Positions 8,529-17,003 of a stretch of DNA of 52,904 bases are shown here, piece by piece. The notes beneath the pieces are model-generated. The model was given only the letters and a program-made list of their open reading frames with translations. It was not told where the DNA came from and searched no databases. A program made the translations under genes and the position numbers. The number at the start of each line of letters is the position of its first letter. Positions within the stretch are counted from its first letter, which is position 1. Source of the DNA: a virus; IMG/VR virus record IMGVR_UViG_3300047661_000056, positions 1 to 52,904 of that record, one strand, 5' to 3'.

Positions 8529-8641
8529 AGCATTTTTCCAATACACGTGCAGTGTTGAGTGGCGTGCAAGGTGGCTTTTTCTTAAGGAAAAATCCACTCG
8601 GCATCCTGCTTTCGCTCTACACCAATTGGAAAAATGCTCTA
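8526..8641. repeat. 116-bp element with perfect 17-bp terminal inverted repeats
   Basis: TAGAGCATTTTTCCAAT (8526-8542) and its exact complement (8625-8641) flank a segment that holds a second hairpin (GTGG-TTTTTC / GAAAAA-CCAC, 8571-8596). The left arm carries the stop of the antirepressor gene. It could be a MITE-like insertion, a large terminator or a structured RNA. No target-site duplication is evident. Confidence 0.75.
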
Positions 8642-8659
8642 GTGGGAAGTTAGGTGGGA

Positions 8660-8737
8660 ATGGGATTGGAATTATTGCTGTTGGTGGTAACTCTTGTTTT
8701 GGCTCGTGCGCTGCTTGTTCCACCTAAGAGGAAGTAA
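8660..8737 (+). CDS. Possible 25-residue membrane peptide
   Basis: ATG is followed by a hydrophobic run LELLLLVVTLVLARALLV and ends PPKRK. A GGTGGGA precedes the start, and the next gene follows by three bases. Tiny and unverified. Confidence 0.4.
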   Translation: MGLELLLLVVTLVLARALLVPPKRK

Positions 8738-8740
8738 CGG

Positions 8741-8977
8741 ATGACGCTCAAAAAAGTTTACGCGTGCAGCTGCTGTGGGGTTGAGCACAAGGACGCCAAC
8801 CATTGGTTTGTTCTTGTGTCGACGCACGTCGGCTTCCACTTGCAAACGTGGGAAAGGGCGGTGCAGGAGCACCGGCTCGACGAAGACGAAACCGAGCATG
8901 TGTGTGGGCAGGCTTGCGCGCACAAACTCTTGGATCGATTTATGGCTGGTGCCAAACCAGAAGTATTGGCACCTTAG
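8741..8977 (+). CDS. Small zinc-binding protein
   Basis: 78 residues. The N-terminal CSCCGVEH and the later HVCGQACAHK form a likely zinc knuckle. The intervening HWFVLVSTHVGFHLQTW looks like a beta-hairpin. Role unknown. Confidence 0.65.
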   Translation: MTLKKVYACSCCGVEHKDANHWFVLVSTHVGFHLQTWERAVQEHRLDEDETEHVCGQACAHKLLDRFMAGAKPEVLAP

Positions 8978-9015
8978 TAACGCACAGGAAACCAAATTCC
9001 ATCGAGGAGAAGATA

Positions 9016-9951
9016 ATGCCAAATTTTGCGACTGTATTTTCAGGAGCACGTCAGCGCACCATCGATCGGTTGACGGGCCATTCTAGTGCATCGACAGACA
9101 TCATGGTTGCGCCGACGGAAGAAGAAGCCTATCGGCTGACTGGCGTTCGATCCCTGCCATCCCTGCCGACCCTGCAGACAGAGCTTGCAGCGCTGCGGCA
9201 GAACAATGCGATCTACGCCCCGGCAATTCCGGCTCAGTGGCCATGGAATACGGACCTTTCACGCAGTGGCCAAGGAACCGGTGCGTCGGTAAGCTATGCG
9301 GGACTCCAGCGTGCGTACAGCTACTGGTATAGCAATAGCAGCGGTTCTTATACCCCGGTTGGCCAAGGCATATACGGTTTCAATGGGGGTGATACGGCAA
9401 ATGCTATGACTCCGGCGCTTGAAGTGGTGGATGAGCCGAGCCGGGATATGTTGCAGCGGGTACCGGTGGAAGTCCAGGATCTGGACTTGACCGATCCACG
9501 GCAAAAGCTGGCGAGTGAAGCGGAAGCGCTGTTGGGCTACACCCCGCTGCGCCAGGAGCTGCGTACGCCTGGCACGCTGAAGCGGGTGCTGGCCAAGCTG
9601 GAAATTCAAGTGCTCGAAGAAAAGGGCGTTTCTGCGTACAAGAAGCAGATGGCTCAGCACTACAGCACCTCTGGCAAGATGTTCGACCCGACATGGCGGA
9701 TTACGCCTTTGAAGGACTATCGCCAGCCGGTGCCGGAGTTTGCGCTGCAAAAGGCTATCGAGATCAAGCGCGAGCTGCCGGAAGCCATGTTTTACGTGGA
9801 ACAGCTGGCAATTGATCCCTTTTTGATCGTGACGCTGACTCCGCTGCAAGACTTTATGACTTTTTCGCGCACCCTGACGCGTGAACTGGACCCGGAAACC
9901 GCCGCGTACGTTGAGGCGTGGTCCGAGCCGAAGTTTGAAGCGACGATGTGA
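9016..9951 (+). CDS. Hypothetical protein
   Basis: 311 residues. The start at 9016 is set by GAGGAGAAG; a longer in-frame ORF would overrun the preceding gene. The central third is Ser/Gly/Tyr-rich (YSYWYSNSSGSYTPVGQG), and the second half is helical and charged. No family recognised. It is a single gene, followed by a nested hairpin. Confidence 0.7.
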   Translation: MPNFATVFSGARQRTIDRLTGHSSASTDIMVAPTEEEAYRLTGVRSLPSLPTLQTELAALRQNNAIYAPAIPAQWPWNTDLSRSGQGTGASVSYAGLQRAYSYWYSNSSGSYTPVGQGIYGFNGGDTANAMTPALEVVDEPSRDMLQRVPVEVQDLDLTDPRQKLASEAEALLGYTPLRQELRTPGTLKRVLAKLEIQVLEEKGVSAYKKQMAQHYSTSGKMFDPTWRITPLKDYRQPVPEFALQKAIEIKRELPEAMFYVEQLAIDPFLIVTLTPLQDFMTFSRTLTRELDPETAAYVEAWSEPKFEATM

Positions 9952-9967
9952 GCACGCCCGCAGTGAG

Positions 9968-10010
9968 CAGTAAGTAGCTGACAGTTGAAACTGTTGGCCG
10001 CTTACTGTTT
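9968..10010 (+). terminator. Nested hairpin after the 9016-9951 gene
   Basis: CAGTAAG (9968) pairs with CTTACTG (10001), enclosing ACAGT/ACTGT (9981-9994), and is followed by TTTACTG. Plausible weak terminator. Confidence 0.4.
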
Positions 10011-10126
10011 ACTGAAAGGATGCGCGTAGGCTTTTGTTGGACAAAGGGGGCTCTTTATCATAGAGTGTCTTCGACAACCCTTTTTGGACTGTGCAGTAAT
10101 GACCTGTAATGCCCTGGAGGAAACGA

Positions 10127-11353
10127 ATGAGAAATCCATTGATGCGTGACAAGTTGGCAGCCGTTCTAGTATCCCCGAGCGATCAACTCCACCGAAAGAC
10201 AGAGGTATTGATTGCATCTGCGATAAAGTCTGCTAGACGATCTCCAAAGAAGAAACCTATTTCCACTGTTTTCAAGAATCCATATCAGGCGATTGCCGGT
10301 ACGCCTTTCACAAAAGAGCCTTCCGCGCCTCGGTATGTGACGCCGCCCAGTAGAAAAAATGCATTTTCTGTTCATGTGTACCCTGTTTCGCCGGAATTGG
10401 TAGAAAAGTCTGAACCTCCTTTGCCAGAACCCAAGGTGGAAGAACCAAAGATTGAAGAGCCAAAGGCCGAAGAAGTAAAGATTGAAGAGCCAAAAGTTGA
10501 AGAAACGAAGGTTGAAACCCCTGTTGCTGTTGCGCCGGAAGCGCCGCCACAACAGGCCCCGGCACCTGAACCTGTAGCCGAAATTCCTATTATTCCTGAG
10601 ATCGAGGCACCTGCTGAAGTAGATGCACCTAAACTCAGCTTGGTTGCCACGGTGACACCGATTCGGCCGCCAGAAACTCCAGAGGTTTTGGTTTTAGATC
10701 CCAATGAAAAGGTGGTGGAAGAGCACCCCGGCCAAGAAGAGACGCCACAATCTGTTGCTGCGTTACCTCAGAGCCTCAAATGGTTGGAGCAATCGACGCC
10801 TTTCGATGGTCATTTACGTTCGATGGTGGACCAATTGCGCACGGCAAAGACGAGCGTCGTTTTTACGTTGGACCAATCTACCGCCCGACAAACTGATTTG
10901 AGAGCCCAGCTCGCCGTCCTTCAAGACAAACTGGACAAAGAAGAGTTTTTAGGTGAGCAGCAGCGCGAATATTTGCACCAGTTGGATGAAGTGATTGCAG
11001 CCTGTGCGCTGGTGGCGGAACAAAGCTCAAGTGTTGAATCCATCTTGCGGGCCCCTGCGCACACTGCGCATAAGCATCATGAGGGGGAAGAGAAGCGCCA
11101 ATATCACAGGTCTTCCCTCAACTCTCCAACAGCGTGCCATCGCGAGGATGTGCTGAAGGTGATTAAAGAAAACCCTGGCCGCAAGTGGAGCAATGCCGAG
11201 GTTGTCCAAGCGCTGCCAGCAGCAAAACGTGCAAATGCCAAACAATATGTGTACGCGCTGTTGTCGACTTTGAATAGAGATGGCGTGATTCAACGGATCG
11301 CCCCCGGAATCTATGTTTGCCAAGAGCATAAGGATGCGGTAGAGGAGGCATGA
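10127..11353 (+). CDS. Pro/Glu-repeat protein with coiled coil and C-terminal winged helix
   Basis: 408 residues in four parts: a basic N-terminus (SARRSPKKKP); a Lys-Val-Glu-Glu-Pro repeat region (about residues 100-130, units such as KVEEPK and KIEEPK) and a Pro/Ala stretch; a helical coiled coil (about 225-300); and a C-terminal winged-helix-like domain (CHREDVLKVIKENPGRKWS, NRDGVIQRIAPGIY). It may tether DNA or a protein partner through the long linker. The ATG at 10127 follows CTGGAGG; an in-frame ATG at 10109 lacks a Shine-Dalgarno. Function unknown. Confidence 0.7.
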   Translation: MRNPLMRDKLAAVLVSPSDQLHRKTEVLIASAIKSARRSPKKKPISTVFKNPYQAIAGTPFTKEPSAPRYVTPPSRKNAFSVHVYPVSPELVEKSEPPLPEPKVEEPKIEEPKAEEVKIEEPKVEETKVETPVAVAPEAPPQQAPAPEPVAEIPIIPEIEAPAEVDAPKLSLVATVTPIRPPETPEVLVLDPNEKVVEEHPGQEETPQSVAALPQSLKWLEQSTPFDGHLRSMVDQLRTAKTSVVFTLDQSTARQTDLRAQLAVLQDKLDKEEFLGEQQREYLHQLDEVIAACALVAEQSSSVESILRAPAHTAHKHHEGEEKRQYHRSSLNSPTACHREDVLKVIKENPGRKWSNAEVVQALPAAKRANAKQYVYALLSTLNRDGVIQRIAPGIYVCQEHKDAVEEA

Positions 11354-11742
11354 TGGGTACTGAGGACGAATCTGAACATCCGTGGATTGGCTCGTATGTT
11401 TTGAACGACGAAGGCAATCCGGTGCCCGAGCACGATGTGCTGAAATGGGCCGAATGGCTCGAAGCCCATGATCGCCATTTGGCAACCACCAACTTCAGTT
11501 GGGGGAAAGTCTCAACTATCTTCCTCGGTTTGGACGAAAGGTTCCTCTCATTTTGTCTGCAAGATCCGCTCCTTCACGAGCCGGTGCTTTGGGAAACGAT
11601 GGTGTTTGGTGGTCCTCTCAACGGAGAACAGCGGCGGTATACCTCGAAGGAAGAAGCGTTAGAAGGCCATCGCCATCTGGTTGAAGAATGCAAGGAGGCA
11701 GAAAAGCATTGCGCCAGTCGCTTTAATCCAGCCCTAAACTGA
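11350..11742 (+). CDS. Conserved phage hypothetical protein
   Basis: 130 residues. WETMVFGGPLNGEQRRYTSKEEAL is similar to short phage proteins of unknown role. ATGATG overlaps the preceding stop. Its end overlaps the convergent recombinase gene by nine bases. Confidence 0.7.
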   Translation: MMGTEDESEHPWIGSYVLNDEGNPVPEHDVLKWAEWLEAHDRHLATTNFSWGKVSTIFLGLDERFLSFCLQDPLLHEPVLWETMVFGGPLNGEQRRYTSKEEALEGHRHLVEECKEAEKHCASRFNPALN

Positions 11743-12351
11743 GTGTTCCCTCGCTTCTTTAAAGTACCTGGAAATCGTTGCCTTTGAAACGCCGCAAACG
11801 GTGGCTATGGTGGTATACGACTTCCCTTTTGCGCGAAGCTCCTGAGCCCTTTCTTGGTCAAAGACGGCCGGAGGCCTGCCGGGGCCGAATCGTCCGTTGG
11901 GGCCTGGTGTATGCATCTGCTGTTGTTTCTCAATGCCAATGCGCGTTTTTTCTCCGATGTAAACGCTGTTTTGCTCAACCAGTAGGGCGATAATCGCGAA
12001 CACTGTCTCCCTTGAGGTGTGGCAGGAATCCAGGTGCCGCTCTGTATAAGAACAGAATCCGACATTCCAACAAGAGAGTTTGTGCAGAAGCAATATGGTA
12101 TTGTTGGCATTTTGACGAGTGAGCTGGTTGAGCGTCCAGAAGATGAGCGCATCAAAATGATGCTGTTTCGCGTCCAGCAGCATCTTCTTGTAAGCATCGC
12201 GATCCGCGCCCGGGGAGGTCACAAGATCGCGGTAGATGTGTGTCGTTCTCCAGCCATAGCGCAGTACCATCTCTTCCATGCGCTGAATCTGGTTTTCGGC
12301 GATGTGTGGATCATCCTTTATGGGGGTGCAACTGTAAATTGCAACACGCAT
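11734..12351 (-). CDS. Small serine recombinase (resolvase/invertase family)
   Basis: 205 residues. The catalytic domain starts MRVAIYSCTPIKDD, with the likely nucleophile Ser in IYSCT. The C-terminal domain GRPPAVFDQERAQEL...TTIATVCGVSKATISRYFK is a Hin-type HTH. The usual LDRLGR motif reads LNQLTR, so one conserved Arg is replaced by Gln; activity is therefore uncertain. The start is the ATG after AAGGAGG; the upstream extension is not supported. It could resolve phage/plasmid dimers or invert a segment, but no matching inverted sites were identified. Confidence 0.78.
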   Translation of the reverse strand: MRVAIYSCTPIKDDPHIAENQIQRMEEMVLRYGWRTTHIYRDLVTSPGADRDAYKKMLLDAKQHHFDALIFWTLNQLTRQNANNTILLLHKLSCWNVGFCSYTERHLDSCHTSRETVFAIIALLVEQNSVYIGEKTRIGIEKQQQMHTPGPNGRFGPGRPPAVFDQERAQELRAKGKSYTTIATVCGVSKATISRYFKEAREHSV

Positions 12352-12445
12352 CTGTATCCTCCTTGTGGGGACATTGTACCTGATATTTAGGCCAAACGTT
12401 CCTGAATGGTTGGCAAAAAAATGCTCAATTGGGTAAAGTGATGAA

Positions 12446-12640
12446 ATGATTACCAATGGCGATATTTTGGTGTGTGATGTTTGCGGGGCGAAGGAAGTGT
12501 ATGACAAGGCAAAGCCTTTGCCTGAGCGATGCTGGAATCGCAAATGCAGAAGTTGGCGTTGGAATTCTGGGGGAGAAGATCGGCGGACGTGGCCACGTGT
12601 AAAACCGGAACAGACACAAGTGAAACCTCCGAAAAGTTAA
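12446..12640 (+). CDS. Zinc-ribbon protein ending in WNSG motif
   Basis: 64 residues. Two CxxC-type pairs (LVCDVCGAKEV, ERCWNRKCRSWRWNSGG) form one zinc ribbon with a Lys/Pro tail. A paralogue sharing the RxWNSG end lies at 35748-36029. It is divergent from the recombinase, from which it is separated by about 95 bases that should hold both promoters. Confidence 0.65.
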   Translation: MITNGDILVCDVCGAKEVYDKAKPLPERCWNRKCRSWRWNSGGEDRRTWPRVKPEQTQVKPPKS

Positions 12641-12793
12641 AATGTTCTGTCGCTTTTAATTTGCGCCCATAATGCGGGAAAATCCTATGTTCTATGATTT
12701 TTGTGGTTTTTTCGGTTCAAAATGGGTATTGTGGAAAGCGATTAAAATTTGGGAGCATCGAAATCGCTCAAAAATTGCGGACCGAGGACAGAG

Positions 12794-13012
12794 ATGGAAG
12801 AAGAGGTAGTTCTGCGAGTGGATTTGCGCGCGTTGCGCAACGAAGCTGGTCTTTCGGCGGATCAAGTCGCAAAGCAGTCGGGGATTGCTGTATCCGTGGT
12901 GAAACGACTAGAGCTGAATGGTGCTGTAAGCTTGTCTACCGCGTTGAAATTGGCTCGTTTTTTGCATCTTTCCGTGGAGGATATTTGGGAGATCAAGAAC
13001 AAGGAGAACTGA
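12794..13012 (+). CDS. XRE-family HTH regulator
   Basis: 72 residues, a single Cro/CI-type HTH: LRALRNEAGLSADQVAKQSG, then VVKRLELNGAVSLSTALKLA. The ATG at 12794 follows GAGGACAGAG. It has no effector domain, so it is likely a simple DNA-binding repressor. Confidence 0.8.
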   Translation: MEEEVVLRVDLRALRNEAGLSADQVAKQSGIAVSVVKRLELNGAVSLSTALKLARFLHLSVEDIWEIKNKEN

Positions 13013-13016
13013 AGCC

Positions 13017-13142
13017 ATGGGGGACGTTTGGGCGCTTTTTGGAGCTACCGTGGTGAGTTGCTGCTTGGCTCTGGGCGCTTGGCACTTTGCGGATCGCTTC
13101 GCGCGCTGGCTTGAAGAAAAAGTGAGAGCCCGGAGCAAGTGA
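13017..13142 (+). CDS. Small single-span membrane protein
   Basis: 41 residues. The hydrophobic stretch WALFGATVVSCCLALGAW is followed by a basic helix. AAGGAGAACTG precedes the ATG four bases after the HTH gene stop. Confidence 0.5.
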   Translation: MGDVWALFGATVVSCCLALGAWHFADRFARWLEEKVRARSK

Positions 13143-13151
13143 GGTGGCGTT

Positions 13152-13496
13152 GTGAAAACCATTATTGCTGGCAGCCGAACGATGACCGATATACAGCTGC
13201 TTTATGATGCGATTCGCGAATCTGGATTCAAGATCACCGAAGTGGTATGCGGCGAAGCGCGCGGAGCTGACCGGCTCGGCAACTGGTGGGCACAACGTCG
13301 CGGAATTCCGGTTGTCAGTTTCCCTGCCAATTGGGAACGGAACGGCGGTCAGGCCGGATACCTGCGCAATGTGCAAATGGCAGAATACGGCGAAGCGCTG
13401 ATCGCGCTGTGGGACGGCAAAAGCCGCGGTACCGAGCACATGATCAAGACGGCTCGGGCGAAGGGTCTGGAGGTTTACGTCCACTTGGTAAGATAG
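13152..13496 (+). CDS. SLOG/DUF2493-type Rossmann nucleotide-binding protein
   Basis: 114 residues. The start (GTG) leads into KTIIAGSRTMTD, followed by VVCGEARGADRLGNWWA, VVSFPANWERNG and LIALWDGKSRGTEHMIK. This order is typical of the YspA-like SLOG family of phages and plasmids, which probably binds a nucleotide-derived ligand. Substrate unknown. Confidence 0.8.
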   Translation: MKTIIAGSRTMTDIQLLYDAIRESGFKITEVVCGEARGADRLGNWWAQRRGIPVVSFPANWERNGGQAGYLRNVQMAEYGEALIALWDGKSRGTEHMIKTARAKGLEVYVHLVR

Positions 13497-13504
13497 GCAA
13501 AGTG

Positions 13505-14230
13505 ATGACAAAACAACTTTTTGGGAATCGAAAACCTAGCTGGCGGTCGGTTACGTTTCCCTCGGAAAGCGTCAATAAAATCAAGCGTGGCTTGATCACG
13601 CAAATGGCTAGGCCTATCTATCCCCAACCGCCGGGAGAAACCTTAATTCAAGATTTCGCGACTTCGTTGCACTGGTACAGCGCCGATGAAGAGAGGTGGC
13701 GTTGCCCGTACGGAGCCCCTGGTGATCTGCTTTGGGTTCGGCAGGTGTGGGCGCGTGTGGAACCGCATCCGCAAGTGCTGGAAAAGTACAGAATGCCGGT
13801 TTCATGGAAGGTAGAAAAAGACCCCGTGTTGTTGGATTACTGGCGCAAGCGCGTCATCTTCTTGTCTGACCACCCCAGCAAAAAACCGGAAGAATGCGGG
13901 TGCGGAGCATCGGACAACGTATGGCGCAGCTCTGTTGCAATGCCCCGTTGGGCATCGCAGCTTTCGCTCGAAGTGACAGAGGTGCATGCGCAGCGCATGC
14001 GTGAGATCAAGTCCAACGATGCGATGGACGAAAGTGCGGGGATAACCCCGGAGACCTGGGTGTGGCGCGTGGTTTTTCGGAGGTTGGAGAGCGAGAATAA
14101 GCCGAGCTTGGCCAAGGTTTTTACCGCTCTTGATGCGGCTCAACTTCCCAAAGACTTTATGGACGAAGCAGACCGAGATCGTCGACCAGCCGAGGAGCGT
14201 CCGGCGCTCAAGCGACTTTTTGAAAGCTGA
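13505..14230 (+). CDS. Phage ASCH/PUA-like domain protein
   Basis: 241 residues. CPYGAPGDLLWVRQVWA, MPRWASQLSLEVTEVHAQR and the MREIKSNDAMDES helix match the phage group related to ASCH domains, thought to bind RNA or modified nucleotides. Cys-Gly-Cys-Gly near residue 130 may bind metal. The ATG at 13505 is preceded by an in-frame GTG three bases upstream. Role unknown. Confidence 0.7.
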   Translation: MTKQLFGNRKPSWRSVTFPSESVNKIKRGLITQMARPIYPQPPGETLIQDFATSLHWYSADEERWRCPYGAPGDLLWVRQVWARVEPHPQVLEKYRMPVSWKVEKDPVLLDYWRKRVIFLSDHPSKKPEECGCGASDNVWRSSVAMPRWASQLSLEVTEVHAQRMREIKSNDAMDESAGITPETWVWRVVFRRLESENKPSLAKVFTALDAAQLPKDFMDEADRDRRPAEERPALKRLFES

Positions 14231-14239
14231 GAAGGCACC

Positions 14240-14614
14240 ATGGATAAAATCTTTTGTTTTGGATCGAATCAGCGTGGAATACATGGCGCAGGCACGGCGA
14301 AGATTGCCGCGCGGGAATATGGCGCGAAGTTTGGTGTGGGCGAAGGCCGCACGGGCAATGCCTATGCGATTCCGACAAAGATCACTCCGTACAAAGTGCG
14401 GCGACTGATCGACATTCAAGCCAGTGTTGACATGTTTCTGGAGTATGCGCGGGCGCACACGGATTTGGAGTTCCACGTGGTGCGGATTGGTTGTGGCTTA
14501 GCCGGGTTCTCCGATGAGCAGATCGCGCCGCTTTTTGAAGGTGCACCGGCGAATTGCCGCTTTGACCCCAAGTGGGAAAAATATGGTTTGTCGCCGTGGG
14601 CAGATGAGCCATAA
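14240..14614 (+). CDS. Conserved phage non-structural protein (A1S_2505-like)
   Basis: 124 residues. FCFGSNQRGIHGAGTAKIAA, YAIPTKITPY and VVRIGCGLAGFSDEQIAPLF match a common phage family with a macrodomain-like look. The GSN and GAG loops suggest nucleotide binding. The family name is from memory; the function is not established. Confidence 0.65.
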   Translation: MDKIFCFGSNQRGIHGAGTAKIAAREYGAKFGVGEGRTGNAYAIPTKITPYKVRRLIDIQASVDMFLEYARAHTDLEFHVVRIGCGLAGFSDEQIAPLFEGAPANCRFDPKWEKYGLSPWADEP

Positions 14615-14706
14615 CGAGCGGTAAAAACGTCTGTTGATTGTCTGTGTACGGAATAACGCAAAAACGGTGTATTTTTCTAACGAATTTTGTTCCACGAGGA
14701 TATAGG

Positions 14707-15246
14707 ATGGAAGCGCATCAAGATACACCTCTTGAAGAAGATGGAGAGATCGCGCCTCACCTGGGCGCGCGGATTGAAACAAACGAACAAGCGGAAGCAT
14801 CGATTATCGATACCGAGGAGATGACAATGACAAGTCCAATCGCCAAACCAGATCCGGCAACATTGAAGTGCCCAGAATGCGGGATGACTGGATTCAAAGA
14901 CACACGTGGCTATGGAATACATCGCTTCGCGAAGCATGGTGTCCATGGTTCATCGCCTGCTACTTTGTCCTCTCTTAAGCGAAAGCAAGAAGGGAAGAAG
15001 AACACCGTCGCAGCGTCGAAGAGAAGTTACCATAAGAAGCCGATTCCTGTGGTGGCGCCGCAAGGCGAGATCGCGGTCGTGGTGAAGAAGCAGCTGGAAA
15101 TTGCGCCGATTCCTCCCGCGATGGTGGGCTATGCGATGGGCAAACTGGAAAGCCTGGCTGCCCAGATCGCTCGGGAAAACGAGCTGCCGGAGCAGGAGTT
15201 TGTCCGGCTTGTGGCGGCCAATCTTGCCGAGTTGACCAAGCGGTAA
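14707..15246 (+). CDS. C2H2 zinc-finger protein with basic linker
   Basis: 179 residues. An acidic N-terminus is followed by one finger, CPECGMTGFKDTRGYGIH then FAKH, then a Lys-rich linker and a helical C-terminus. A GAGGATATAGG Shine-Dalgarno sets the start at 14707. It is the gene immediately before repeat array 1. Unknown function, probably nucleic-acid binding. Confidence 0.65.
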   Translation: MEAHQDTPLEEDGEIAPHLGARIETNEQAEASIIDTEEMTMTSPIAKPDPATLKCPECGMTGFKDTRGYGIHRFAKHGVHGSSPATLSSLKRKQEGKKNTVAASKRSYHKKPIPVVAPQGEIAVVVKKQLEIAPIPPAMVGYAMGKLESLAAQIARENELPEQEFVRLVAANLAELTKR

Positions 15247-15253
15247 ACAAAGT

Positions 15254-15280
15254 GGGAGTGTACCCCTCGGGTGCACTCCC
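15254..15280 (+). terminator. Stable hairpin between gene and array 1
   Basis: GGGAGTG-T-ACCC / GGGT-G-CACTCCC with a CTC loop. It overlaps the altered 5' part of the first repeat and has no U-run after it, so it may terminate the upstream gene or cap the array transcript. Confidence 0.5.
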
Positions 15281-16015
15281 AGTAGTTGAAGTGCATCGAG
15301 CAGATGCAACCATGGCAAAGCGATTCATGCGGTCGAAATACTGGTCGCAATGTAGTTTGAGTGCATCGCGTAGATGCAACTTCAACGACTCGCCAGTGAT
15401 GAACCTGTCTCGCTGGTCGCAAGGTAGTTTCAGTGCATCGAGTAGATGCAACGTACTTAGCATGAGTTGCTTGACCTTCGGTCAATGTCGCAAGGTAGTT
15501 GAAGTGCATCGAACAGATGCAACGTTTTAAAGCTGCATTCACAAATTCCAGCATTTGGTCGCAAGGCAGTTTGAGTGCATCGCGTAGATGCAACCATTAA
15601 GATACCCAGCGAATAGCACATCCGCTTCGTAGCAAAGCAGTTGAAGTGCATCGAGTAGATGCAACTGTTCGAACTGTCACGCATGCGTGTACTGCCAGGT
15701 AACAAAGCAGTCAAAGTGCATCGCATAGATGCAACGCCCCAGATGCGATAACGGTAATCTGCAAACGTGTAGCAAGATAGTCTTAGTGCATCGGATAGAT
15801 GCAACAACGGCAACCGCTTCAAAGCAACGTGGGCGTGGGGTAGCAAGGTAGTTTAAGTGCATCGAACAGATGCAACAACTAGATCAGGGTGGGCAACACC
15901 GTAGTCTCCGGTCGCAAGGTAGTTTGAGTGCATCGCGTAGATGCAACCAACAATGGGAAACTGGCTAGGATGGACATCGTAGCAATGCAGTTGCAGTGCA
16001 TCGGATAGATGCAAC
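15274..16015 (+). CRISPR. CRISPR-like array 1: 11 repeats of 37 nt, 10 spacers
   Basis: Repeats end at 15310, 15380, 15452, 15523, 15594, 15665, 15735, 15805, 15876, 15947 and 16015. Spacers are 31-35 nt and all different. The repeat has a 5' block GTCGCAAnGTAGTTT (or GTAGCAA...CAGTT) and a 3' hairpin: TGCATC, five-base loop, GATGCA, then AC. Loops vary (GAGCA, GCGTA, GAGTA, GAACA, GCATA, GGATA) but all fit G-N-R-N-A. The first repeat has lost its usual 5' end. No clear promoter is visible, so it may be read from the upstream gene. No cas gene is adjacent. Confidence 0.82.
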
Positions 16016-16046
16016 AGATACAAGAAGCCGTAAATCTAGAGGAACA

Positions 16047-16295
16047 ATGGAAAACGATTCGACAGCCAAGCCGCACTCTGAAATTTCCCAGTGGGTGATC
16101 TATGACCATCCGCGCGATTATCCTGACCACTTTGTGATGCGGCGCTGGGGCATTACGGCCGGCGACTTTTTCCCGACCGACGATGTGGCTTTGGCCGATA
16201 CGCTCCCCGAGATTCGGAAGCACGTTCCGCCTGGACTCTTTTGCTTGGAACGCTACGAGAATGACGACCCTTGCATCGTAGAGGTTTGGATATGA
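16047..16295 (+). CDS. Hypothetical protein
   Basis: 82 residues, acidic, with Trp/Tyr-rich segments (WVIYDHPRDYPDHFVMRRWG). It is similar in style to short phage proteins of unknown role. AGAGGAACA precedes the ATG, 31 bases after array 1. The upstream in-frame ORF is repeat sequence and was ignored. It overlaps the next gene by four bases. Confidence 0.65.
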   Translation: MENDSTAKPHSEISQWVIYDHPRDYPDHFVMRRWGITAGDFFPTDDVALADTLPEIRKHVPPGLFCLERYENDDPCIVEVWI

Positions 16296-16516
16296 ACAAA
16301 GCTTGTGTCGACCACTTTGAATCGACCATGGACATGAAGAAGAACCTGACCTACGAGAGCGTCAAAGCCCGCGTACTGGAGATTGGACGGTATTCCGTGT
16401 TTGAGGCCACAGCCAGCGATACGCGTGCGGGGATCTTTAACAGTCTGTGCCACGACCCCGAACTTGTTTGCACGCCGGTCGGGTATCCTTGGGTGAAGGT
16501 AGAAAAAGCCCGCTGA
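16292..16516 (+). CDS. Hypothetical protein
   Basis: 74 residues starting MNKACVDHFESTMDMKKN. The ATGA overlap with the preceding stop suggests coupling. No domain recognised. Confidence 0.6.
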   Translation: MNKACVDHFESTMDMKKNLTYESVKARVLEIGRYSVFEATASDTRAGIFNSLCHDPELVCTPVGYPWVKVEKAR

Positions 16517-16555
16517 ACCGCAGTCCAGATTCCGGACCACAGAAAGAGAAGACCC

Positions 16556-16975
16556 ATGATCAAAGAGATCAGAAATCGGACGGAAGCCGCTTGGGAATGT
16601 CTGCCATTCCTTTGGCGGTCGGTGCTTTTTGCCGTCTACGACTTGACTGTTAGCGTGTGGCTCGTGTCGGTGGGAGCATGTATTTACTCTGACTATTTGC
16701 ACAAAAAGCCGATGCTCTGGCCACTTGCGCTAGTAGCATCGGCTTTATGCGTTTGCCTTACCTTTAGAAATCTTGCGTGGTTTCGTGTTGTCAAGCTGCA
16801 GAAAGACTGCATAGCGACACTGACAAGTAACAACAAGAAACTGTTGGGTTTTTTGTTTCGTTCTGTGAACTCAAAAGGCATGAATATGGCAGATGCGGCG
16901 GTTGAACCGCAACACGTCGTATGCAAGGTGAAGGTCGCATTTCAGGAGCCTGACGACCTTTCTAAAATGAACTAA
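16556..16975 (+). CDS. Two-span membrane protein
   Basis: 139 residues. Hydrophobic spans lie near residues 22-45 (LFAVYDLTVSVWLVSVGACI) and 54-70 (LWPLALVASALCVCL), followed by a polar C-terminal domain. Possible phage membrane or holin-like protein, but position alone does not decide. A palindromic hairpin follows its stop. Confidence 0.6.
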   Translation: MIKEIRNRTEAAWECLPFLWRSVLFAVYDLTVSVWLVSVGACIYSDYLHKKPMLWPLALVASALCVCLTFRNLAWFRVVKLQKDCIATLTSNNKKLLGFLFRSVNSKGMNMADAAVEPQHVVCKVKVAFQEPDDLSKMN

Positions 16976-16981
16976 ATCCCC

Positions 16982-17003
16982 GGCCGCGTATGCCTACGCG
17001 GCC
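16982..17003. terminator. Convergent terminator hairpin
   Basis: A perfect 9-bp stem GGCCGCGTA / TACGCGGCC with a TGCC loop lies between the + membrane gene and the - higA gene, whose last codons it includes. No long U-run on either side. Confidence 0.5.

Noticed and set aside
15232-15260. TTGACC upstream of array 1 as a promoter
   Set aside because: No -10 box lies at a suitable distance, and the place is taken by a stable hairpin.
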